A stretch of 38,133 bases of DNA, taken from assembly GCA_030652575.1 (NCBI GenBank), contig JAUSQI010000125.1, positions 51,240 through 89,372 of the forward strand, in the 5' to 3' direction. How positions within the stretch are numbered: position 1 is the stretch's first letter; the number at the start of each line of letters is the position of its first letter. Below, piece after piece: positions 8,682 to 15,625 of this stretch. A program made the position numbers and the translations under genes. Source of the stretch: Stagnimonas sp. Lineage in GTDB: Bacteria > Pseudomonadota > Gammaproteobacteria > Nevskiales > Nevskiaceae. The notes under the pieces are model-generated. The model worked only from the letters and a program-made list of their open reading frames with translations, was not told the origin of the DNA and made no database searches.

Positions 8682-9176
8682 TCAACCAAGACGCCGATGG
8701 TTGCGCACGCCAACCAGGGCAAGCGCGACAACCACAAACACGGTCACGACGGCACTGGCGAAAGCGAGGTAAGTGAGGCTGTTGGCGAGACTGCCGCCGA
8801 AGGCCGTGCCACGACCGCCGGTAATCGCGGCGTTGAAGTAGCCGAAGGTGTTACCCCATAGCGTAAAGAGCATGCAGGCGGTGAGGATCTTCTGTTGCGT
8901 TTCAGTCAGTCGCAGATAGCCGCCGACCCCTGCCAATGCGAGTGCCAGTAGACCGTTGGTGACTGGGCCGGTATGCGCCCGCAGCCAAGCCTTCTCACTT
9001 CCAGGAATCAACCATTCAATACGCGGCAACACCGGCCAAAGTTCTACGTGACCCAGAATCGCGAACGCAAACCCGATCCCGCCGATCAGCCCGAAGAAAA
9101 CAACCAACAAACCGTGTTGCACGAACAGGGCACGCCGTCGATGTGTAATACCTTCGGGGGCAAACACCAACGTCAT
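8682..9176 (-). CDS. Styrene-oxide-isomerase-like small membrane protein
   Basis: A 164-residue protein with four hydrophobic segments. The core GSEKAWLRAHTGPVTNG aligns with GSPEGWARAHSGPALNG of styrene oxide isomerase (StyC), and WGNTFGYFNAAITGGRGTAFG aligns gap-free with its later helix. From this start, His68, Asn74, Asn109 and Tyr113 match StyC His58 (reported haem ligand), Asn64, Asn99 and Tyr103. StyC isomerises epoxides to aldehydes, so an epoxide or related isomerase is plausible. Overall identity is modest and the substrate is unknown. ATG 9176 was preferred to ATG 9188 because GGAG lies six bases upstream of it. The gene follows the MerR gene closely, at the end of a five-gene operon. 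Confidence 0.72.
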   Translation of the reverse strand: MTLVFAPEGITHRRRALFVQHGLLVVFFGLIGGIGFAFAILGHVELWPVLPRIEWLIPGSEKAWLRAHTGPVTNGLLALALAGVGGYLRLTETQQKILTACMLFTLWGNTFGYFNAAITGGRGTAFGGSLANSLTYLAFASAVVTVFVVVALALVGVRNHRRLG

Positions 9177-9193
9177 ATCGCGCTCCATATTGG

Positions 9194-10066
9194 CTAGTGC
9201 GCTTGCTTGCTGGATGGACGAGCTTTCGTGACTTTCCGCACGGCCTTTTTTGCTGAAATCGCAGACGCAGATGCCGACTTCGCTTTGCCGTTTGCCGACT
9301 CACGCGGCTTGCTCGCTTGGCTTGGCGGGGCCAGCTTGCGGCGCCTCATCGCGCTCTCGAGATAGCTCTGCACGTAGCTGGCCAGACGGCGCTGATGCAG
9401 CAGCGTGAAGATCGAGCTGATCGAAGGGATCACCACATCCAAGAGTTTTCCGGCTTCGGATGGCGACATGTCGTTGATGCGACTTTTGAACAGAACCAAC
9501 TCTTTGGCGACGGCCTGATCCACCAACTCAAAGATGAATTGCAGGTCGCGCGGGGTGAACCCTTTGGCCATCGACGGTGCTGCATTGCGAATGAGCAGCC
9601 ATAGACGGGTGATCTCGACATCCGAGACCGTCGCCGTACCGGAAACAGCCAAGCCGAGGTCACGAAGCTCTTTTTGCTCCCGCCGCGACAGGCCCATGTC
9701 CAGCGCCAGTTTTGCAGGATCTGAGCTGACGACAAGATCTTGGTGGTCAGATGCCAGGTGTCTGCGCAACTCTTCCAGGACGTCGGTTTGCGCATCCGAA
9801 AACTGGTAGTCGTCTGATCCCTGCAGCAGGCTCTTGATTGCCTTCAGCGGAAGAAACCGCTCGTGCTGCAACTTTTGAATGAGCAGCAGCAATTCAAGGT
9901 GCCGTTCCGAATACCACCCCATGTTGTGAGAGGTCTTGATCGGTTCCGGCAGCAAACCCTGAGCAATGTAGAAGCGGATGGTTTGGCGGCTGAACCCAGA
10001 GCGATCCGAGAGCTCTTTAATGCGATAGCTCGCTCCAGGTGGTGCTTCAGCTTTGGCTCTAGCCAT
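9194..10066 (-). CDS. MerR-family transcriptional regulator
   Basis: A 290-residue regulator. It has an N-terminal winged helix of MerR type (SYRIKELSDRSGFSRQTIRFYIAQGLLP, then MGWYSERHLELL). A helical linker and effector region follow, ending in a long Ala/Lys/Ser-rich basic tail (about the last 45 residues). The frame is open 14 codons further upstream, but ATG 10066 has AGAAGG four bases before it, so it is the likely start. The effector domain is longer than in metal-sensing MerR proteins and shows no metal-binding cysteines. It sits inside the DUF1329/DUF1302 operon, which suggests control of that operon in response to a pathway compound. Confidence 0.85.
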   Translation of the reverse strand: MARAKAEAPPGASYRIKELSDRSGFSRQTIRFYIAQGLLPEPIKTSHNMGWYSERHLELLLLIQKLQHERFLPLKAIKSLLQGSDDYQFSDAQTDVLEELRRHLASDHQDLVVSSDPAKLALDMGLSRREQKELRDLGLAVSGTATVSDVEITRLWLLIRNAAPSMAKGFTPRDLQFIFELVDQAVAKELVLFKSRINDMSPSEAGKLLDVVIPSISSIFTLLHQRRLASYVQSYLESAMRRRKLAPPSQASKPRESANGKAKSASASAISAKKAVRKVTKARPSSKQAH

Positions 10067-10119
10067 GATGCCTTCTAAGTGAAATGAGCTGGATGAAGAC
10101 CACGCCAACCCACTTTTCG

Positions 10120-11154
10120 TTATGTCTTTGGCTTGGCAATACCGACGGTCTTGAATCCATGATCCGTTGCGATCAGCAGATTATTGCGCCAATACAGGGC
10201 ATTAGTGAATAGTGCCGCTTCGCTGTTGTCGCCGCTCGACTTGAACTGCAAGCGTTTTACAGGGGAGCCAGCACGCAATACCAGCGCGGTTCCGGCGCTT
10301 CCAACTGCCACCAAGTCGTCGCCGCCCACTGTCACGAGGCCGAATAGTGACTTTGTCGAGCCCGTATTCAGCTGTTGCCAAGTCCCGGCGTTCAGATCCT
10401 GTGCTTCGTAAACATTGCCACGCATGCCTGCTACAACCGCACCATGGTCGCCACGGGCGGCCACACCAAAGAGTGACCCTTTGTACTCCAAGGGCACAGC
10501 GCGCCAAGAGCTCCCATCCTCAGACGCAGCAACCAGCCCAGCCTCCCCAACCAACAACAGAGCGCCGTCACGCAGGCGAGTGATGGCATTAAGGTGGGGC
10601 TGACGCTCTTCAAAAACAGGATCGACAAAATCAGTCCACGTCACACCGCCGTCAACGGTCGCCTTGAAGAGGCCATAGGCACCCACCGCAAAACCTCGCT
10701 GCGCGTCGATGAATACGACGTCCATCAGCGGCTTGTTGAGACCAGGCGAAAAACTCTGCAACTTCCAGGTTTTTCCGCCATCTGCGGTAGCTATGATCGC
10801 AGCATCATGTCCGACTGCCCAACCCTGCTGGCTGTCGAGGAAGAACACGGCATTGAGCAATACATCGACAGGCGAGGCCGACTGTTTCCAGTCTTTTCCA
10901 TCGACAGAAGTCAGGATGATCCCTCGCTCGCCAACCGCAACGACGGATTGGCCGGCCGTCGCCAGATCGTTGATCTGGGCCGTGCTGGCCTTCGATGCAA
11001 TTTCAGCCGCGCTGGGCTTGATCGTCGGCTTTGCAGCCTCCTGAGCACTGCCATCGGCGTTCTGCTCGTCCTGCGCGTAGGCCGGGATAACGCACGCGTT
11101 CATCATCAAAATCGCGACCAGCCTGATGACCCGTGAGTTGAGATTGAATTGCAT
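10120..11154 (-). CDS. YCF48-related exported beta-propeller protein
   Basis: A 344-residue protein with a signal peptide (about residues 1-28, ending PAYAQ) and repeated W/G-rich blades. Examples are GQSVVAVGERGIIL, QQGWAVGHDAAIIAT..GKTW, QRGFAVGAYGLFKAT..GVTW and GDHGAVVAGMRGNVY. These are the BNR/YCF48 repeats of the photosystem II assembly factor superfamily. In non-photosynthetic bacteria such proteins recur beside DUF1302, DUF1329 and MMPL transporters. A periplasmic scaffold or assembly role for the transport system is inferred. It lies about 60 bases after the DUF1302 gene on the same strand. Confidence 0.85.
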   Translation of the reverse strand: MQFNLNSRVIRLVAILMMNACVIPAYAQDEQNADGSAQEAAKPTIKPSAAEIASKASTAQINDLATAGQSVVAVGERGIILTSVDGKDWKQSASPVDVLLNAVFFLDSQQGWAVGHDAAIIATADGGKTWKLQSFSPGLNKPLMDVVFIDAQRGFAVGAYGLFKATVDGGVTWTDFVDPVFEERQPHLNAITRLRDGALLLVGEAGLVAASEDGSSWRAVPLEYKGSLFGVAARGDHGAVVAGMRGNVYEAQDLNAGTWQQLNTGSTKSLFGLVTVGGDDLVAVGSAGTALVLRAGSPVKRLQFKSSGDNSEAALFTNALYWRNNLLIATDHGFKTVGIAKPKT

Positions 11155-11214
11155 CGTGGAGGATCCTGTCGTTGCGGGAATGTTACGAACTTGGGGCGAA
11201 GTAGGAGAGTCAGG

Positions 11215-13725
11215 TCAGAACTGATATTTGACGAAGAAGCCAGCGTTATCTCGATCCTGATAGACGTTGTCCTCGCCGCCTCCAAAAAAGGAGTTGTAAA
11301 TCAGGTTGAAGGACAGCGCTTTCTCATAGCGAATTTCGAGAATCGAAAACAGCGTCTTTCTCCCCTCGACGAAGTTGCCGCCAGGACCCGGTGCGTTGCC
11401 GCTGATGTCGTGCTGCCAGATGAAAAGCGGCGCAATGCTGATGCCCGGAAACACCGACTCGTAGCGTGTCAAAGCAACCAACCGGTAACCCCAAGAAAAC
11501 TCGGTCGCAAACGCACTGCGTCTGGCCTGGAATGGGTTGAAGCGCAGACCATCGACACCGACCGTACAAGTCGGAGTCGCGGCGCAAGCAAGGCGCGAAC
11601 CATCGGCGCCGCTGCCATCTGCGCCGGCGCTGGCGTGTGTGTAGGACGACAGCGGCCCCTCGATCTGCAACTCGTCGAAGTCAGGCATGTTGGTCACCCA
11701 AGTCGCCGCAATTTCGGGCAGGAGAATCACCTGGTCTGCGCCGACCCAATTTTCGGAGGCACCCAGCACACGCGTCGCACCCATGTTGAACTGCAAAACC
11801 TTGCCCGGAATCCAACCCTGCACATAGCTTTGCGGGGGAGTTTCACCCAGTGGAACCCCGCGGTAAGCCTCCAGAAAACTGGGGAACGAACGTCGCGATC
11901 CGGGCACGGACCCAACGGCCAAACTGATCGTGTCTGGGCGCGGATTGGTACCGTCAGCGATCGTGTAGTCATTGCTGGGATACAGTGAGTACTGATTGCC
12001 GCCGTTTTCTGTGAAACCAAGGGAATTGGTCGTCCCCGCGCATTGAATCTCTGCGTGGTCACACCGACTCAGGGTTGGACCGAGACCGGTGAAGAGCACA
12101 TCGACCAATGCAACCTGTAACGGGAGATTAGGGCGGTAGGCGACCTCGCCTTGGAAGGAGTAATCGCCAAAAGTCGTGTTGAAGCTCAAGCCAAACATTT
12201 TCCTGTTCTCTGGATACTCCAGAAAAATATCGGGCTGATCGAGCGGAACCACATTGTCAAATTCCTGCCCAGGCTTTGGCACCAGCAAGTTCAAAAGGCC
12301 AAGGGCGTTCGTGCCCAAATCTCCTACAACGCCGGGGCTCTGTACTAAAAGTGATCCAAGGTCCGCCACGAGCTGCACGACGCCAAGGGTCGAGCTGGAC
12401 AACGGCAAGTTATCGCAGCCCTGCAACAACTCAAATGTGTTTGTCGCATCGAGCCCCAAGGGGTTGCCCTCTCTCCGGGCACAGCTTGCTGTGGAAGATA
12501 TGGCACTCACGTAGGGCAACTTCGAGTGATAGTTTGCGAAGTAGAGACCCAGACTAGTGCCGTTGTTCAGCCATTCCGCGTAATACTTCAGAGAGATACC
12601 GAACTGGCCCTGATCGCTGGGGTTTCGGTCTGCGATCCTGTCGATCGTGGCGCTTGTATTGGCAATGGTGGTCAGTGGGTTGTTTAACGGGAACCCCACA
12701 CGCTCGGTATCAACCGCCGAACCGCCGAAACTGGCGTTCACATTGTCGATCAGGTTGTAGGTACCGATGTCGGCAAAGGACATGAAACTACCGGGCGTGG
12801 GTATCTCGATGGGCTCCCACTCATATTGGTAGTAGGCATCCAAACTCAGTCCATCAACGACTTCCGTGCCAATACGTGCCATTCCGACAGGCGAGAAAAG
12901 TTCTTCCAGCAAGCCAAAACCAACCCGATACAAGCTGTTGGCGTTGACCGGGTTGGCCTGGTTGACGCTGTTGATGACCGCAACCGTACTCTCACCCCAG
13001 TTAACCTGCTGACGACCGACACGAACCAACAACTCACGATCCCCTGGCAGGTGGAAAGTGCCGAAAATATTGGCGTCCAGCAGGTTGTACCGATAACCGA
13101 TCTGATCGAGCGCCTCAGGATCTGTGCGCTCGGCGCGGGTGGGATCACCCGCGCCGAAGACACGAGGCAAGTATCTGTTCTCGATCAAATTTCCCGTCAG
13201 TCCGGGCGTTCCTGCGAATGCCACTGAGTCGGCGTTTTCGGGCGTGATGGCGTTGGGCTGGTTCTGCCTGAAGTTGCGGTAGTTGGGGTCGTCGTAGATC
13301 AGGATGGTTCGTACGAACAGCCCAAAATCACCGGAGGTCACGGTGAGATCTTGGTTGAACTTGAAAGGGGCCTGGGTAATATCGCCCTTGTCAAAATTGA
13401 GGTTGCCATCATCAAAATTGTTTGATGCCGCTCCCCTGGAGCGCCGCAACTGCTCTGAGGGATAACTCTGAGTGCGCTGCAAAGCTTGGCAGGCCTGGTA
13501 AACGCCAGCACAAACATCTGGATTCAGACTTGCCTTTCCGATGAGGTAGTCCTTCCGATCTTCAATCCGCCATTGCGCGCCCAGAGTTGCAGTATTGTTG
13601 AGAACAGCAGCGATCGGGATATTGCCCGCGCTGAAATTGAGTTCAACAGCACTGCTGACCGACGACAGTGACATACAGCTGATTGCAGCCGCGACTACCC
13701 TGAGGCTTTTGCCTTGATTTCTCAT
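11215..13725 (-). CDS. DUF1302 family outer-membrane-type protein
   Basis: An 836-residue exported protein. The signal peptide ends near SVSSA and is followed by the family's usual opening (VELNFSAGNIPIAAVL, then LGAQWRIEDR). The C-terminus GFFVKYQF, with terminal Phe, is typical of outer-membrane beta barrels. Two in-frame ATGs compete; ATG 13725 has GGAGAG six bases upstream, while ATG 13731 abuts that site, so 13725 is preferred. DUF1302 proteins are predicted porin-like channels, often next to DUF1329. Uptake or export of hydrophobic substrates together with the MMPL transporter is inferred from the neighbourhood. Confidence 0.9.
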   Translation of the reverse strand: MRNQGKSLRVVAAAISCMSLSSVSSAVELNFSAGNIPIAAVLNNTATLGAQWRIEDRKDYLIGKASLNPDVCAGVYQACQALQRTQSYPSEQLRRSRGAASNNFDDGNLNFDKGDITQAPFKFNQDLTVTSGDFGLFVRTILIYDDPNYRNFRQNQPNAITPENADSVAFAGTPGLTGNLIENRYLPRVFGAGDPTRAERTDPEALDQIGYRYNLLDANIFGTFHLPGDRELLVRVGRQQVNWGESTVAVINSVNQANPVNANSLYRVGFGLLEELFSPVGMARIGTEVVDGLSLDAYYQYEWEPIEIPTPGSFMSFADIGTYNLIDNVNASFGGSAVDTERVGFPLNNPLTTIANTSATIDRIADRNPSDQGQFGISLKYYAEWLNNGTSLGLYFANYHSKLPYVSAISSTASCARREGNPLGLDATNTFELLQGCDNLPLSSSTLGVVQLVADLGSLLVQSPGVVGDLGTNALGLLNLLVPKPGQEFDNVVPLDQPDIFLEYPENRKMFGLSFNTTFGDYSFQGEVAYRPNLPLQVALVDVLFTGLGPTLSRCDHAEIQCAGTTNSLGFTENGGNQYSLYPSNDYTIADGTNPRPDTISLAVGSVPGSRRSFPSFLEAYRGVPLGETPPQSYVQGWIPGKVLQFNMGATRVLGASENWVGADQVILLPEIAATWVTNMPDFDELQIEGPLSSYTHASAGADGSGADGSRLACAATPTCTVGVDGLRFNPFQARRSAFATEFSWGYRLVALTRYESVFPGISIAPLFIWQHDISGNAPGPGGNFVEGRKTLFSILEIRYEKALSFNLIYNSFFGGGEDNVYQDRDNAGFFVKYQF

Positions 13726-13791
13726 CCACATCTCTCCATAGCAACGTGGTGAACAGCCCTTGTGTTGTTGGGCCGCTGTTTAGAGCGAAGT

Positions 13792-13820
13792 CCGCTGCGC
13801 CAAGATTTGTGGCGCAGCGG
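13792..13820 (-). promoter_or_regulatory. Intercistronic stem-loop between DUF1329 and DUF1302 genes
   Basis: Perfect 10-bp arms CCGCTGCGCC and GGCGCAGCGG flank a 9-base loop, 19 bases after the DUF1329 stop. No U-run follows on the minus strand, so it is not a classical terminator. It probably stabilises the upstream DUF1329 message or reduces readthrough into DUF1302. Confidence 0.7.
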
Positions 13821-13838
13821 CTCAGCTTCTTGCTTGCT

Positions 13839-15200
13839 TTACTTCGATGCCTTTTTCTGAATCGTCTCTGACTCAAAAAAATCGCCGCCGAAGTTGACTG
13901 TCGTATCGAACGGTAGGTCCTCGTTAAATGCGGCGGTCACGAAATAGCGGCCTGAATTGAAGTGATAAATCACCTCGGGCACGGTCGATGAAGAAAGGCT
14001 GGCAGCGAACTGCACGAGATGGCCCTCCTGGAACTGCATGATTTGGCCCTGCTGGTCATAGTCATCGATCATCACGACGTTCCAGGTGTCTTCATCGAAG
14101 TACATCCGACGCTTCTTGAAGGTGTGGCGCTGGTCCGGCTTGTTGTCGGCCTCTACCACCCAGACGCGATGGAGCTCGTATCGCGGCAATTCCTGATTGG
14201 TGTGCTTTGGCTTGGCGATGTCGGCGTACTTCACCGACTTGCCTGCAATCTTGTAGGAGTTGTAAGGAATGTAGACCTCTTTCTTGCCGACAAGCTTCCA
14301 GGTAAATCGCTCCAACACGCCGTTGTACATATCGACCTGGTCGTAAAACTGGTGCCCGTCAGTGCCCTCGTAAGGGTTATCGCAACAGACTGCAGGCGCA
14401 CGGCGGATGCGCTTGAGTGCAGGTGCGTAGAGCCATGCCGCGCGCCCCTCAGCCCCAAACCCCGCTTTTTCGTGGACAAGAATATATGTGCCTGCGATTC
14501 TGGGAGGTGAAACCGTCTGGGAGAGATATTTGAGAAAAGGAACGCCAGGCTTCATTTCCTCAGGCTTCGCGTTGCTCAAGTTCGCGTAACTGAACTGCAC
14601 ATCTTCAACGACTTTTGTTAGCGAAAATTTGCCGTCCGGCTGCACAATCATCTGGTTGTTGTAACGACGGATGTTCTCGCCACGCCACTTTGCGCGGTGA
14701 TTCCAGACCGGCTCGGCACCTGTTTTCGGAATCGGGAACGGGAAACCGACAAATGCGCCCTTGGGGTTGTCCACACCTTCAAGTTCAGCGCGCGTGGCGT
14801 TCTTGACGGTTTCTTCGAGGATCTTCTCGGGGAAGTTGGCGACGCGCCGCGTCGGATACACGATCATTTTGTAGGTATCCGGGTATCGCTTGAACAACTC
14901 CTTGTGTCCCTCAGAGAGCTTGTCCGAATACTTGGCCACGTCCTTGGCCGTAACCGTGAAGATCGGCTTGTCCGCTTCGACCTCCTTGTTGTAGGGGAAC
15001 TCGCCCTTCGGATTTCCATATGCCTTGATTGGCGCCCAGGCAGGAATCGTTCCCTCTTTGTTGCCTGCCCGCTCAGCACCGACCGGGGTTAGCTCCTTGC
15101 CCAATTTTGCGGCTTCTGCTTCGGACACCTTGGCCGCAACGGTCTGCGACATCCCGATCAACAGGGCCGTCGCCGATACCAAACACATCATTCGCTTCAT
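13839..15200 (-). CDS. DUF1329 family exported lipoprotein-carrier-like protein
   Basis: A 453-residue protein with a signal peptide (MKRMMCLVSATALLIG, ending TVAAK). The conserved DUF1329 opening is EAAKLGKELTPVGAERAGNKEGTIP with a PAW motif, and the long beta-rich body has RIRRAPAVCCDNPYEGTDG and YDQQGQIMQFQEGHL. The family is predicted to have a LolA/LolB-like hydrophobic-ligand fold. The frame opens at 15227, but ATG 15200, preceded by GGAGGAGAG, is the clear start. It is the first gene of the minus-strand operon with DUF1302, YCF48, MerR and the StyC-like gene. Confidence 0.92.
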   Translation of the reverse strand: MKRMMCLVSATALLIGMSQTVAAKVSEAEAAKLGKELTPVGAERAGNKEGTIPAWAPIKAYGNPKGEFPYNKEVEADKPIFTVTAKDVAKYSDKLSEGHKELFKRYPDTYKMIVYPTRRVANFPEKILEETVKNATRAELEGVDNPKGAFVGFPFPIPKTGAEPVWNHRAKWRGENIRRYNNQMIVQPDGKFSLTKVVEDVQFSYANLSNAKPEEMKPGVPFLKYLSQTVSPPRIAGTYILVHEKAGFGAEGRAAWLYAPALKRIRRAPAVCCDNPYEGTDGHQFYDQVDMYNGVLERFTWKLVGKKEVYIPYNSYKIAGKSVKYADIAKPKHTNQELPRYELHRVWVVEADNKPDQRHTFKKRRMYFDEDTWNVVMIDDYDQQGQIMQFQEGHLVQFAASLSSSTVPEVIYHFNSGRYFVTAAFNEDLPFDTTVNFGGDFFESETIQKKASK

Positions 15201-15310
15201 TTCTCTCTCCTCCAGCGGTGGGATCAATCTTTTACGTTCCTTGCCGTGCAGCGCAGACGTCTCGGCTTGCGGTCTTTAGAAAAATCACAATGCACGTAGT
15301 GATTCTATGC

Positions 15311-15339
15311 ACTATAGATACGCACAAATGACAATGCAA
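15311..15339 (-). promoter_or_regulatory. Predicted promoter of the DUF1329 operon
   Basis: On the minus strand TTGCAT (15339-15334) and TATAGT (15316-15311) are separated by exactly 17 bases. They match the sigma70 consensus at 4/6 and 5/6 positions. This would leave a leader of about 100 bases before the DUF1329 start. Confidence 0.55.
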
Positions 15340-15469
15340 GCCACAAGACCTCAGCGCCTGGAAATCCCGGACGTTCCTTTACTGTCATCAATCTTTTCAA
15401 CTCCCAATTTCAAAAAGTCGCATGCCGCATGAACCTCTTTGACCTCTTGACCAGCGCCACTGCAACTTC

Positions 15470-15504
15470 TTGACTAGCGATGCCGTTGTCAATAGCATCG
15501 CTAG
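15470..15504 (+). promoter_or_regulatory. Predicted MMPL promoter overlapped by a 31-bp palindromic operator
   Basis: TTGACT (15470-15475) and TAGCAT (15493-15498) lie 17 bases apart, facing the MMPL gene. Positions 15474-15504 form a near-perfect palindrome centred on 15489. Outer arms CTAGCGATGC and GCATCGCTAG are perfect, the inner core TTG-T-CAA is symmetric, and only two positions per arm mismatch. An operator across the -35/-10 spacer is the usual place for a repressor, or for a MerR-type activator. The protein that binds it is unknown; the MerR gene at 9194 is one candidate. Confidence 0.6.
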
Positions 15505-15625
15505 CCACTTGTTACAAATGCGAAAGCAGTCTGACGATCGACCAGCGGGCAGGAGAATGTCTTTGCAGCTGTGTCTGGCGACAACAAAAACAGCCACTAA
15601 ATAATTTCCATGGAGAGAGAGAGCA

